Assembly (NCBI RefSeq): GCF_024868665.1 | Contig: NC_079898.1 | Location: forward strand, 11,487,564 to 11,551,563 | Reading direction: 5' to 3' | Length of the DNA: 64,000 bases | Origin: Triplophysa rosa | Taxonomy: Eukaryota; Chordata; Actinopteri; Cypriniformes; Nemacheilidae | Part shown: in pieces, positions 1-12,233 of the stretch | Layout of the letters: every line of letters begins with the position of its first letter | How positions within the stretch are numbered: position 1 is the first letter of the stretch | The notes under the pieces: generated by a model | Databases searched by the model: none | What the model saw: the letters and a program-made list of their open reading frames with translations, nothing else | What the model was told of the DNA's origin: nothing | Made by a program: the position numbers and the translations under genes

Positions 1-3000
1 ATGAGAGCTCATTCTATCAACCTGGAACCTACTTCGTAAATATGGAATGGTGCACCTGTCAGCTCTCTAAACCTGCCAGCCAATGAGATTAAAACTGGTC
101 ATTTCAAACAGCTCTTACCCTTTCTGCATGCAGTATGCATCAAGCACTCAGTAAACTGACTGTGGGCGGTCTGTTGGTCTTCCCCTGTGGCTGAGGCTAC
201 TCTGATTGTAACAGAGGTAAAGAATCCAGACGGTACCTGTTGGAACGTTCTGGTTTTATATATATCTGATTGTATTTTATTAAATGCCTTTTAGACTCGG
301 AGCAACGTGAGATGCAGTGTAACACGTTATTTATATGTTTAGCTTAAACAACCTTTCAATGGAAATCTTAAAGCTGCAGCCATTTCGGCCCGTAGATGAA
401 TGGCATAGAGCGCAGATGTTTCGGCAGCGCGCCGATCGGCTGATGCATCATTCTCACCTCATTCTCTCAGTGTGATCACCAGGTGACCCTGATAGCGATC
501 TACACATACTCTACACATCACACAATGTTATATAGACGTATGTGAGCTGGAGTCTCCCTCTCTTTCTTAAAGCCGTCAGAGAAAATGTGCAGAGCAGCGT
601 CTGTATTATTAGAAAGCATGCAACACCGACAGAAACAGGAAAACCAGCATCTAGATGATTGTGATGACCGCTTCAGATCTAGCTCTCTTCAGACCATTTA
701 TTCAATTTCGGCTATAAAGTGTTCTCTTGAGTATGGGAGAGAGTAAAATAGAAAGAGAGAGGTGGACCGAGTCAGAGAGAGAAAGATGGACGTCAGAATC
801 CAGTGACTGCGGAGCTAACATGTTTCAACATGACAGCCGTCTTTAATCACATCGTGCCAAAGAAGCTCTGAGCTTAAATGTGTTTGCATGGACACTATTG
901 TCCTGTACATCGAGGGAATACAGAATTCCCTGTCCTCATCTCTTCTCTATCTCTCCTCGTGTTGGCTGCTCTGGTTTTGTGAGCGCTCTGCTGGGGGATT
1001 CCTGCTAATTGCTTGCACATTCTCTTCTTCCTCTATTAAAGCCAGGCCACCATTCCCTTTACAATCTACAGTACTGCCACAGGACAAGAGAGAACCAGAG
1101 ACAAAACACAAGATAGAGAAAGAACCAAAACCATGTCATAAGCGTCCATACATTGAATGTGGATTGTTGAGTAAAACAAGAAGGCTGTTTGATATTAAAA
1201 ACACAATTTGATGTGTTTGCTGGAGAGACGTGGAGAGGTGTGATCAGGGTTCTCACACAGCATGGCACAAAGTACGTGTATCCGTGTGTGTTTTTCGTTC
1301 TGTCCTACAAACACCTGTGTGTGTGTGTTTTGGATATGCATGGTGTAGTGTATCGTAAAGGTGGCGTATTTGTGTGATGTGAGGTTATGGGCAGCCTCGC
1401 AATCAAAGGTCGGAATTCATCAACACTGGCATCCTCCGACATCTTGAAGCAATCTGGGTACACTCCCGGGGTGGGCGGGGGGTGTGTCTGTTTGTGAGCG
1501 TGTGTGTTTGTGTGTATGCATGTGAGAGGGGGGTTCCTGACATTCAGTAACAAAGTGAGGACAGAACGTTTGTAACTTTCAGATGCCTGGTTTTCCTGTG
1601 AGCTATATTTAATCCATCACAGAGAAGCAGAGGCATGTCTATCCGCAATCTGATTTTTTGCCGAATACATTCCAGTCCCCCCCCAATTAATTGAGCTCTC
1701 ACAACAACATTCAGCACTTTATTAATGCCATTATCCAACATCGCCCCCATATCAAGCCATAAACCTTTTTTTAACTAAAAATATGCCCTCCACACACACA
1801 CGTCATGACCATGTCTGTAAATCAGAAGAGGGCCAGAGAGATCAAGCTCTCCATCATCTGAATGTCTGCGCCGACTGTTCTCTCTGTGCTCGAAGACGCA
1901 TCTCTTTGTATGAGAGAGGATGCCCATATGGCCGATTTACAGCGTACCATAAACAGAGGAGATAAACAGTGGAATGTGTGATTCTAATTTCCCCTGCAGG
2001 ATGTAATTTACAGTGGATGGATGGAATAGAAAAGTCAAAGACTGCCAAAAGGCATTATCAGCCTATATCTAGGACCTAAAGGATGACAGCACAAACACAC
2101 AAGTACAAACACAGACAAATAAGAGGACACGTAGTCGCACAAAGTAAGTCGGCCCTTTACAAAATGACAACTATTCACACCCTACCACCTGCGAGCGCAA
2201 ATGGGATGTTCTCTACGTGCAGGGGGAAACCATAAATAAAGGAATCGGGGACAAAATGTCCACCTTGTGTGTAATGCATGTGTGCGTAATGAGACGCAGG
2301 CAATACTCGTCCCAATGGTCGTTTGAGGGAAAGACGGTCGTACAATGACAATGGACATTGCTTTTTCTTTTTGTCTTATAATTAATGTTACTTTGCGTCT
2401 CTCTAAAAAAGGTGTCCGTCCATGTATCTACTGACAACTTTCTGCTGCAGTGATCACTCATCTGCATATTTGTGTGTGCATTCAGCATGTATACATACAT
2501 TGCATAAGACAGAGTTCTCAGGAAACGTTGCAGCCACAGTGTGCTGTTTTTCAAGAGCAACGTTAGATGGCCCGTGACCTGCTCCAATGACATTGAGGAG
2601 TTATCCATGGACAAAATGGAGTTATCCATGAATTATCACAACCACAGAAGTCATATGTCCGCTTGTATCAATCGCAACACCATGATCAAATCACGCTTAA
2701 TGCTGCGTGTCACATACACATACAGAAAAACATGCATGTAAATGCTGTGAGAAGGTACGAAAACAGAGAATTTGAAGTTCAGCCCTCGGGCGAATTGATG
2801 CAAATAGCAATAAAGTATGCATGTGTGTTTTGGTGAGAACATGAGCAAAAGAATGAGTGTCTTCACACTTCTGTTACCTAGTGTGTGTGTATGTAAAGGG
2901 TTTGAGCGAAGGAAAAGGAGGGAAAGAGACTGATGTCTGTGCACTCGTGCTGTACGACAGCGCATGTGTGTTGCATGCGGTATTAGACTGACTTCTCAAA

Positions 3001-5590
3001 ATGGAACAAATTGAACAGCAACATTGCATACAAATAAGACCTACTCTCCCGGAAGACAACCAACTACACACATACTCTCTTTCTCACACATACACACACA
3101 CTTGAGTATTGCTTAATCAGGTATATGGGGTTTTCTTACGAGTGCTGCCCTACAGGTACTTGATTTTCATCTGTGTTTTTTATATCTGTGTTTTCCTGTT
3201 CCTCATTTGTATTTTTGTGTGCGAGGGCATGCGATTGTGTGTGCATGCACTTCAAAGTGTGTGATATTTTTTTCCTTTTTTCCTGTTAGTTTGACATAGA
3301 TCAACAATGCAAAAGCGTTTACGACGCATTCCAGAAAACCAGCCCCAAACCCTGCCTGCATTCCTGCATAACGCTCCCCAAAAAACAGCAGCACGGGCAG
3401 CTTGTGAGAAAAACAACCCACAGACCTGCAGGATTCAACAGAGACGAAACTTACAACGACACATATACATCCTCCTGAAGCACATGTCAAGCACACACAA
3501 TCTCAAATTTCAGGGAACCCTCAGATGCTTAGTCGTGACAGTGCACGAGCATGTGCATGCATATGTGTGCATGTGTGTGTGAGTAAGTGTACATTTCTCT
3601 GAGAGTACATGTGGTTCTTACCGGATGGCACGAAATGAAGAACTTTGTTGCCTTCCATCATTCCCTTCTCAACCCATAATCATCCTGTAGTTCTGACACT
3701 AATGAGGGCAAGATCACCTCTGCTCCGGTCTCTTCTCTCCCCTCCTCTCTCCACTTCTACCTCTCTCTCTCTCTCTCTCTGTGTGTGTGTATCTTTCTTT
3801 CTCTCTCTCTCATTCCTCAGACATATTTAGTGAGTCAGCCTTGCCCTGCCTCCACTGAGCTGTGACTCTGGGTCCTAAAGCCTGCGTTTCCAGCGTTTCT
3901 TCGCATCGGTTTGTATATTTGATGCTCGCAGTCATAAATTGTCACGATGAACATCAAACACCGTCTGGTTTCTCTTATCACTTCTGTGTGCTAGAGCGCA
4001 GGAGAAGTGTGTTTGTGCTCATGATGCGGTCAATAAAATGTGGATTCTGATAGATGTGTTACAATGTGCGACATGTGGTGTGCTTCAAAAGCTGTAAGTT
4101 TATATACCGATGTCACTGTGATGTCCTTGAGCGTTTCATTCCATTCAAGATCAGAAATGATGTCATGCTAGCATTAGTTTCATGGCATGATTTTGAAATC
4201 ACAATGTGGAGCTTCTGGATAGTTTGATTTTACTATTTTTGATTAAGACATGTTTGTGCTAGTCCCAAAACGACCTATTGCATAGCTGGCAGTTAAATTT
4301 TTGCTGATTGGCTGACTACAGGGTAAACTAGATTTCTTAAAGAAAATACCAATGCTTGCAACGCAGAAAAATTCCAGTGGTAAAAGTGTAGGTAAGCTTA
4401 GGGCTCAGTTCTTCTGTGTAGATTAAATGGAACATTGGAGGTGCTTTGTTGTTTAAGAATAAGTGCACGGCCTGACACTGTCTTTACAGCGTAAATGCAG
4501 TTAAACAGTTAACGGTAAGCCAGAAAAGATTCATAAGTATGCAAAAATGTAAGTGAGAAATTTGGCATGCAAATATTAAAATTGCATCACCATTGTCAGT
4601 TTTTAATAGATTTTATTCAATCTTTAATTGTTAACAAAACATATAGTTTGTGAAAACCAAAAAAGGACGTCTAAAATGATCTACTAATGGAGTCTGCACA
4701 TAAAGTAATTAAAATCATTAATTTCTGATGCAGAAATTAGTGCAGCAGACAAACAGAATGAGGAATCTCAATCTCGCCTTGCAAGCACTGTAATGACTCA
4801 TCATTCCAGGGCTGTTTGTTTTATTTCTCTGTAGAGTGGAGTGGGGGATCTGTTTTTTATTTCAGCCCTCACAAATGTGTAGAACCCCTCTCTACTCCCT
4901 CCATTTTGTTGCCATCAAAGGCTCTTTCCAAAAAACACACCTGCTGGCAGCATGTAAAAGAGTTTTTAGAGGAATGTTTATGTGTAATACGTATGTGTGT
5001 GTTTTTGGCCGAGATATTTACAGGGGGATCAGAAAAACAGCTCTTGTGTAAGCCTTAAACTGTATTACGATGCACTGCTCTTTAAAGTTTTCTATTATGG
5101 CTTTGGCAAGACTGAGTTGGAAATGTAGTAGTACCTCCCACAGTATGGCATGCAAAACGCTTGATTCGGCCACCTACACATTCAAAGTACCTAATCTACA
5201 TTCTAAAACATTAACCCTATACAAATGCTTCTGTCGCTCCCTGTCCACATATGATCAATTCACGTTCTGTGTAAAATATGTGGCGAATGTGGGATTCAAA
5301 GGGTTAAATCCTGATGTGTGCACAGGATGCTGTGGGTACACAGAGGGAGGTCAATCTCTGACCTTGCCATTGTCCTTGAGTTCAGCAGAGTTGTCCGGAG
5401 GTGCCAGACATGCTGCACAACGAAATATTTGGGCTAGATTAGGGACGCGATGTGCATTGGCCAACAGAGAGAGATTCCCTGCAGCTAAGCAAAGAGTGTT
5501 CTGGGTGATGCACTGCCCCCTAGTGCCTTGTATACTTTTCAAAGGTCTGTAATTATACATTTCTGCCTTACACAATAACTCTTTAGAGCG
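1..5590. other. Non-coding sequence, nothing recognised
   Basis: Apart from short GT/CT tracts I see no exon supported by family similarity. One exon-like piece on the minus strand ends in a good donor near 3623 but has an in-frame stop upstream. Confidence 0.5.
3759..3812. repeat. (CT)n/(GT)n microsatellite
   Basis: CTCTCTCT tracts interrupted by a short GTGTGTGTGT run. Confidence 0.9.
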
Positions 5591-5599
5591 GTCTCATAA

Positions 5600-5664
5600 A
5601 CACACACACACACACATACACACACACGCACACACACACACACATACACACACACACACACACT
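5600..5664. repeat. (CA)n microsatellite
   Basis: About 65 bp of CA repeats with occasional TA and GC interruptions. Confidence 0.95.
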
Positions 5665-5911
5665 TTAATGAATGCATTGTGCTGTCACTTGTGTGCCCTG
5701 GACCTCACTTCCTGTATGTGTTAGACAGTGATAGTTAGATCATAAGCTTCACAGGAAATGTTGTGTTATCTTCCTGCACAAACAATGGATATTGGAAATT
5801 TATGGGTAATAATTGCTGACATCACCACTTTACAGTAGGTCATGAAGATGTGATCTGTCCACAAAAGGCCAAAATCACAATTGACAACTTTGTTTCGTTC
5901 AGAAGCTATTG

Positions 5912-6298
5912 TGTCACGATGTGGTGCGTGGAAGAACCCAAATGCAGGCAGGCAGTGAAGGGGTTAACAAAAACGGTGTTTATTAACAAGATATTTATTT
6001 AAACTAAACACAACAAAACAAAAACCCACAAGGGGGTAAAACAACAAAACAGAGGGGATCAAATAAAAGACTAGACGGGAACACTGAACTAAATAAACTA
6101 GATTTAAGACAACACTTGACAAAGACTAACACTGACACTGACTAGACTTATTGTGATGAAGATTTCAGGACGAAACACTGGCATACACAGACAAGACACA
6201 TGCAGAGAACACAGTACAATCCACGAGCACAAGACAAAGAAACAAGAGGGTATTTAAAGGGAACACAAACAAGGGATAACAAAAAAAAGAAGAAGAAA

Positions 6299-6338
<40 letters not shown>

Positions 6339-6479
6339 AGAGGACAAAAAAAAAAAAAAAAAAAAAAAATGAGAGGAAAAAACAAACAACTCATGGTTTT
6401 CTCACATAAAACCTAAGGACTCTGCCCCGATCCAGCCACACGACTAGAATTTCATAAACAAGACGGTGGGACCGTGACA
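5912..6479. mobile_element. MITE with TGTCACG termini
   Basis: The left end TGTCACGATGTGGTG and right end GGTGGGACCGTGACA are short inverted repeats, flanked by CTATTG on both sides (5906-5911 and 6480-6485). It contains an A-rich tract at 6277-6370. The open frames over this tract are artefacts. Confidence 0.6.
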
Positions 6480-6797
6480 CTATTGTTTCACATTACAAAC
6501 ACCACAGCACAGGCTTTTCCAGGTAAAAAGTAAAAATACTTGTTTACACGACACATTATAAAGCTTAAGAGACTAGTACCAAAACAGTGAATTGATAAAG
6601 CTTCAAAACATTTAAACTATTTGCAAAATATGGGCCTTATCATGAAACCAGTATATTATTGTTTTTATCAGATTTAACATTAGATTAAATTTAGTATATA
6701 CCAAAGAAAATTTTGTTTCTCAAGCATTAAGGTCTGCTAACACTTTTTGGGTCTGCTTTAGTTTACACCCATAAACATAGTTGTATTGTATCTCCAG

Positions 6798-6873
6798 GAA
6801 GAGCCTATAGTCAAACTGAATAAACAACAATGGGTGGAGCTTCCTTCCCCTGGACCCTCACCTAGAAGAATCA
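6798..6873 (+). CDS. Candidate orphan internal exon
   Basis: CTCCAG|GAAGAG opens 76 nt that read EEPIVKLNKQQWVELPSPGP and PRRI in an open frame, closed by the consensus donor A|GTAAGTG. The composition is coding-like. No partner exon or family was recognised. Confidence 0.3.
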
Positions 6874-7256
6874 GTAAGTGTATGTGTGTCTGTGCGAGTA
6901 CTTGTGAGAGAGCGTGCTCATGCATATTCACAGTGAGACCTGGGATGAGGAAAACAGTGATTTTTCAGAGCCAGTATTTTAATAGCTTGACCTGCTCTAG
7001 AACCTGATGATCCTGTAAATGCACAATCAACTATTTTCTGGCGATTTATTAATTTCACAACCGAGAAATTCCAAAATTAAAAACCAAAATAAACTTCAAG
7101 GCCAGATGATTATGTGTGAAAGAACATTCTTAACTGTTATGTCTACATGTGTACAAAGGATACTTTCTAACTCTTGTCAGATGAACTAAAAGTCTCCAAT
7201 AAATGTCATATCAATGGTGGATGCTGATCTTTATGAGAGGGCAATATAATGCTTTA

Positions 7257-7646
7257 AAGGTCCAGTGCATGAAATTTAGGGGCATCTAGCAGTAAGGTTA
7301 CGAACTGCAACCAAAGGCTCACTCCACCCCTCCCTTTCGAAGCACTACGGTGGCTGACAAAGAACCAAGATGTCGTCACGTTTTTGCTTCTTTGCTGAAG
7401 GAGATAACGTATTTACGAAACGAACTCTGTAGAGCAGTTTGTCTGTTTAGGACTACAGTAGAAACAACATGGAGTATGCCATGCAAGGGGACCCGTGGTG
7501 TATGTAGATAGGTATAGCTCATTCTAAGTTAATAAAAACATTACGCTTCATTATGTAACATCCTTATACACCTCTGAAGACATAGGTATCTATATTGTAT
7601 TGAATTTCTGTCAATAGATCCTCCAAAAAATTACACACGGGACCTT
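7257..7646 (+). mobile_element. Dispersed MITE family A, copy 1
   Basis: The ends AAGGTCCAGTG and CACACGGGACCTT are imperfect inverted repeats. The interior (GGAGATAACGTATTTACGAA, TAGAGCAGTTTGTC, CAACATG) recurs inverted at 20155-20541 and directly at 51920-52165. Confidence 0.75.
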
Positions 7647-8077
7647 CAAAAGGAGGTTATATACGCTTTATAAACATGTGGTGTGGAGGATTGCACAGGG
7701 TGTACTTTTTCATCAGACAGCCTCATAGTTTTGATATCATATAAGACTAACAACTGATAGACAGCAGAATAAAAGTGAGTCTTTATCCAGCAGTCCTTCC
7801 TTCCTTCATTACCATAAGAGCATGAGCCCAGGCAGCTTATGTTCAGCTCTATTGTATGGTGAGCTATTGGACGCTCATCCTTTTTTGTTGTGTCAGTCTC
7901 GATAGGGAACAGAAAATGTAGCTTAATCATGAGGAAACACCAGTGAAGGTAATTAGGCTGAAACAAAGTTATTGTTCATATGACATAACTTTCATTCAAA
8001 TTTGTTAATATATAAAGAAGTGATTGTGACTGAACTAGAAATCCAATTTAGCAAAGCAGATGAGAAGTTGTTTATAG

Positions 8078-8200
8078 GGATGCACGATAAATTATTGGCC
8101 ATATCTGTAACACCCGATAAATGGTCATTTTTAATGTTATCGATATCGGCCGATAATAACATTTAGGCCGATATATTATGGCCGATAAATCATAAATAAT
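8078..8200. mobile_element. Terminal fragment of a hAT-like element
   Basis: AGGGATGCACGATAAATTATTGGCC and repeated GGCCGATA words with inverted TATCGGCC match the terminal region of an abundant fish hAT family. The opposite end is not visible. Confidence 0.4.
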
Positions 8201-8271
8201 TTCTTCTGGTTAAACTTCTTCAGCTGCACACTGCTCACAGTCAAAACACAGTACAGTACTGTCGTTCTGTC

Positions 8272-9125
8272 ATGTACAGGTTCTGTATAAAGGGCGAGCC
8301 CATACCAACGGTCACAGAAAAGCCCATCAAAAGCCTTGAACGGTGGTACATAGCAGACCTTAAAGACAAACAACTCAGGCAAGAGACAGCCAGTGGACTC
8401 AAGAAAATCAATAATACAGCTCTTCCTGGGAAGCTGAAACTCTGGTGCTTCCAATTTGGATTGTTGCCACACCTGATGTGGCCAGTTTCAATGTATGAGC
8501 TCACGTGTGTCTGAAACCCAACAACAGCGGTATAGATGCAAAGGCAGCCCTCAGACATAAGGACATCGTGGGACAAGTTCAACATGGCAGAGGGGGACTT
8601 AGTTTGGCATCAACCACACCCACATGGCAAAAAGCGACACCAACGGAACAGCGTCCCCTGGTAGTGGAGGAAGTTCGGCGTCAAGAGGAAGCAAGTAGAT
8701 GCGCCAGAACGGTCTCTCTAAAAGTAGATGCGCCAGAGCGGCTAACTCGCTAAAAAGACAACCCTTTATTTGGGGGGCAGAAAAAACGTGCCACGCCCTT
8801 ATCCCCAGATTCAGGTCTGCTGAGTATAGCCAGGGATTGGGAAATGCGAGTTGATTTAAACCACAGACTTACTTTCCCCTTGGAAATCGCTGCGACCAAC
8901 AGGCCAGACATGGTTCTGTAGTCCAGCTCCAGTAGGACAGTCCTCATAGTTGAGTTGACTGTACCTTGGTAAGAGGTGATTAACAAAGCATTTGAAAGGA
9001 AGAATCTCTGGTATGCCAACTTGGCAGAGGAGGCTGAAGATCGGGGATGGACAGCGAAAGTGTTCCAAGTGGAAGTGGGCTGCAGGGGCTTTGTTTCCAA
9101 TTCCACAACAAGGCTGCTTAAGGAA
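8272..9125 (+). pseudogene. LINE ORF relic (reverse-transcriptase C-terminal region)
   Basis: Three frame pieces match the C-terminal half of a large teleost LINE polyprotein: 8272-8500 (IKSLERWYIADLKD, LPGKLKLWCFQFGLLPHLMW), 8540-8720 (DIVGQ, LVVEEVRRQEEASRCAR) and 8976-9120 (WYANLAEEAEDRGW, VEVGCRGFVSNSTTRLLKE). Stops and frameshifts separate them, so it is dead. The family is recognised from memory; its clade name is not certain. Confidence 0.65.
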
Positions 9126-9345
9126 GTGCCGGGTTACTGTAAAGAAACTCCACCAGCAGTACATCCAAGTGCGGGATGTACAAGTTCCCCAGGTACGATG
9201 ACCTCGATAATATACTTGGGACAAAACCGGACGTTGACCCGGTAGATGTTGTTGAGATCGCCATCGCCGCTAACAACGATGCGACTGATGCTAGCACAGC
9301 TGACCAGGCTAACGTTACCACATCTGACACGCGATGTTGACGGTG
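9125..9345 (+). pseudogene. Myb/SANT-like DNA-binding domain fragment
   Basis: Directly after the LINE relic the reading VTVKKLHQQYIQVRD, then after a frame change YKFPRYDDLDNILGTKPDVDP, resembles the C-terminal half of Myb/SANT-like (MADF/trihelix) domains found in Harbinger-type transposons and MSANTD genes. A strong donor-like GACGGTGAGT follows at about 9339. It may be part of a transposon or of a captured gene. Confidence 0.35.
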
Positions 9346-9694
9346 AGTTTATTCTGTGTAAAAAAGCAGCTTAGGAAATACGTTCTCTCGCCAACGAGTG
9401 ATGTGGATGTTGTCCACTATTCTTCTCACAGCATGCACGCCCATTTTAGTTGCATTTTTCAAAACAACAGTGAGGTAGACTGTAGCTGAAAAGGGACCAT
9501 ATATTATTTAACTATGATGATTATAACAGCAGTAGCATGCTAACCAGCAATTACTGTACATTAGCTGTTAAAGTATGTTGTTAAATTTTACATGAGACAT
9601 TCAAAGATGACATTAACTAAATGTAACAAAGTTTTACTCCTAAAAGTCTTACAACTGTTTTTTAGGCATATTTCCACAAACGTTGTTTCATAAT

Positions 9695-10710
9695 TAGGGT
9701 TGGGTACTGTTCACTTTTTAGCCTGTACCGATACGGTACCTGGAATTCGGTGCCGGTACCAATCAGTACCTTTTTCCGGTACTTTACTCTCTGTGTAATA
9801 AAAACATTTATTTCAGTGAAAAAAATAAGTCCACTCCAAACCTCTCAATTTCAACATTTTGTTGAAATTTTACACAAAAGAAATAAAGACTATAGAAATA
9901 ACTACAGCATTATTATTACTACCAGCTTATTTATGCAGTGTGTGATAATTTACCTACACCACGAGGCCTCCACCATTAGCAGACCATTAGATAATATACA
10001 TAAAACAAAACTTGAAAAGTCTACAAAAATATGTTTAACAGCATCATTACTGAAAATTAAAGTTTGATTTGTTATATACATTTTTAACAGAGATACGGAA
10101 AGAATTACATATCTATATATAATGTTGATCATACAATAATACATAATGTAAATGTGCATCAGTCTCATGCTGCGATGTTCACAGCTTCAAACAGCACCTC
10201 GACGACACTCACCTCTTCCCATCGACTGTTCTAATGCATCTGTCACTAATAACTTTGTTTCAGGACTTCATGAGATGATTTTATTCATTGGTGGACAGAA
10301 AACACAAAGCGCCTTAACAAACTTAATGTTCAGCGCAGTTAAGTGTGTGCGTGCCGGCTGAGCCTGAGCGCCCATTTCCTTAACGCAAGTGTATGTTTAA
10401 TTTTCTTAACAAGAACAAGTGAAATAAATAATATAAATATGATAACCATATGTAGAGTCGAGTGTTTCTTTACATTTTGTACGTTGACTAGGACAGCCTG
10501 CTTTATTATTTTATTCACGCTTTGCGTTAAGTAAGCTCTCGCTCTCTCTCTCTCTCTCTCTCTCGCTCTCTCTAACGTACCTGCTCTCGCGCAGCACCCG
10601 AAATTTGGCACCGATTGATTTAATGTGAATCGATACTCGGTAGTACCGACGTAATTCGGTCGGTGCCCTTAAAAGTAACGTTACCGAGTCCGGTAAGTTA
10701 CCCAACCCTA
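9695..10710. mobile_element. hAT-like nonautonomous element, 1016 bp, perfect TSD
   Basis: The termini TAGGGTTGGGTA and TACCCAACCCTA are exact 12-bp inverted repeats. TTCATAAT occurs on both sides (9687-9694 and 10711-10718). Subterminal GGTACC/CGGTACC words occur at both ends. The interior is AT-rich without a transposase and carries a (CT)n tract at 10534-10572. Confidence 0.9.
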
Positions 10711-10767
10711 TTCATAATAACTTATGAAATTAACTCCCAAGTTTACCTCAAATAGCAATGGTCTTAC

Positions 10768-10828
10768 CTTCAGCAAATCGGTTAACGGTTACTCCGCTTA
10801 TGGTATCTCCGTCTTCATCCGTTTTCAT
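10768..10828 (-). CDS. Candidate first coding exon of an unknown gene
   Basis: On the minus strand an ATG opens 20 codons, MKTDEDGDTISGVTVNRFAE, ending in a strong donor GAAG|GTAAGA. In-frame sequence upstream is open for about 10 more codons, until a stop. The 150 bp further upstream (10920-11030) is CpG-rich, with GGCGCGCGCGAG. I do not recognise the protein and found no downstream exon; a chance match is possible. Confidence 0.3.
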
Positions 10829-11837
10829 GACGATGTCTTGCAGTTTGCACCCTAAAATCACATGCTGTTGTAGGTTTTATGTGGGTTACTCAGATTTATA
10901 TCCAAACTATCTGGTCAAGTTGTCTTCTCTTCTGAGTGTAAAACGCGGGCAGAATATCAGCGGCGCGCGCGAGTGTTCCGCAGGTGTGCATGACAGGGCG
11001 AGTTAACAGAAGCTCAAGCATCTCGACCAATCAAGAGCCAGCAAGACACAGCCACAGGACCACACCGATAATAATCTTGTGAGACGTTTAAAGAACTAAG
11101 CTGTACGTTGCTTTTCGTTTAAACGAACGTCTCACACATGATATCAAATAATTGTTTAAAACGCAAAAAAAAGAGGTTTATTGCCACACAAGGAATGTTT
11201 ATTGATGAGTGAAGCAGTAGCGCCCACATCTACATACGACAGCGTTATAATAAGATTACAATAAACATATTGAATAAAAAGTCAAATAACTGACGTACTC
11301 TTTTTAGAGGTTAAAATAACATTTAACTCAGGTAGGCTACGAAAACGACCGTCTCACAAGAATCCTTTAACCATGATAGTTTAAGTGAAACTATACACAT
11401 GGCAATAAAGCCACCAACATTTATTTAATTAAATAAAAGCATGGTTATTTTACATAAGGGACGTTTGCGGGGATGCTTCCCCACTAGAGAGCGTGCAGGG
11501 ATCGTACAAGTCTTGCAACAGTATTGTGATGTGCTAATGTTTGCAGAAAGTTACACAAGATACTTTATTTTTTCCTATGCAAGTTATAGGCCATTATAGA
11601 CCATTGATAACGCAACCTCTTTGTTCATTTATGTGAGATTTGCTCATTTTAAAACTGTAGAGATATAAGTCATGACATTTACAGTGTATTACATCACCTG
11701 ACATTCAGGATGTCTCTCACATCTGTTACAGTTGAGTTAAATCGAGCACTGTACTAATGAGCTGATGAGTGTGTAAAATAAGGGAAACATCTGAAACGTG
11801 CAGTCACATTGCTGGTTCTGCTACTCCAGAACCAGGA

Positions 11838-12233
11838 TTAAAGGGATACGTCACCCAAAAATGAAAATTCTGTCATCATTTACTTACCTTCGAGTTGTTC
11901 CAAATCTGTATAAATTTCTTTGTTCTGATGAACACAGAGAAAGATATTTGGAAGAATGCTTATAACCAGACAGATTTCGCCCCACCATTGACTCATAGCA
12001 GGAAAACAAACAATGGTAGTCAAAAGTGCCCCAGAACTGTTTGTTGTCCTACATTCTTCAAAATGTCTTCTTTTGTGTTCAACAAATAAATAAAAATTGA
12101 TAAAGATCAAATAAACATATGTTTGGTTATAAGCACTCTTCCAAATATCTTTCTCTGTATTCATCAGAACAAAGAACTCGAAGGTGAGTAAATGATGACA
12201 GAATTTTCATTTTTGCGTGAAATATCCCTTTAA
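11838..12233. mobile_element. Long-TIR MITE (near-palindrome)
   Basis: TTAAAGGGATACGTCACCC at the left and GTGAAATATCCCTTTAA at the right begin inverted repeats that run well over 100 bp with a small gap. The inner words AAAGATATTTGGAAGA and its complement TCTTCCAAATATCTTT also pair. The single strand would fold into a hairpin. TTAA bounds both ends. Confidence 0.8.

Noticed and set aside
2213..2629. 138-codon minus-strand frame
   Set aside because: No similarity to a known family and no splice context; treated as chance.
3610..3660. Exon-like minus-strand piece reading MEGNKVLHFVPSG before GTAAGA
   Set aside because: An in-frame stop lies shortly upstream, no acceptor fits, and no family was recognised; too weak to list as a gene.
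5070..5552. 160-codon open frame on the plus strand
   Set aside because: Overlaps no splice-consistent model, has mixed low-complexity composition and no family resemblance; judged chance.
6165..6409. Lys-rich and Phe-rich frames
   Set aside because: Come from the A-rich tract inside a MITE.
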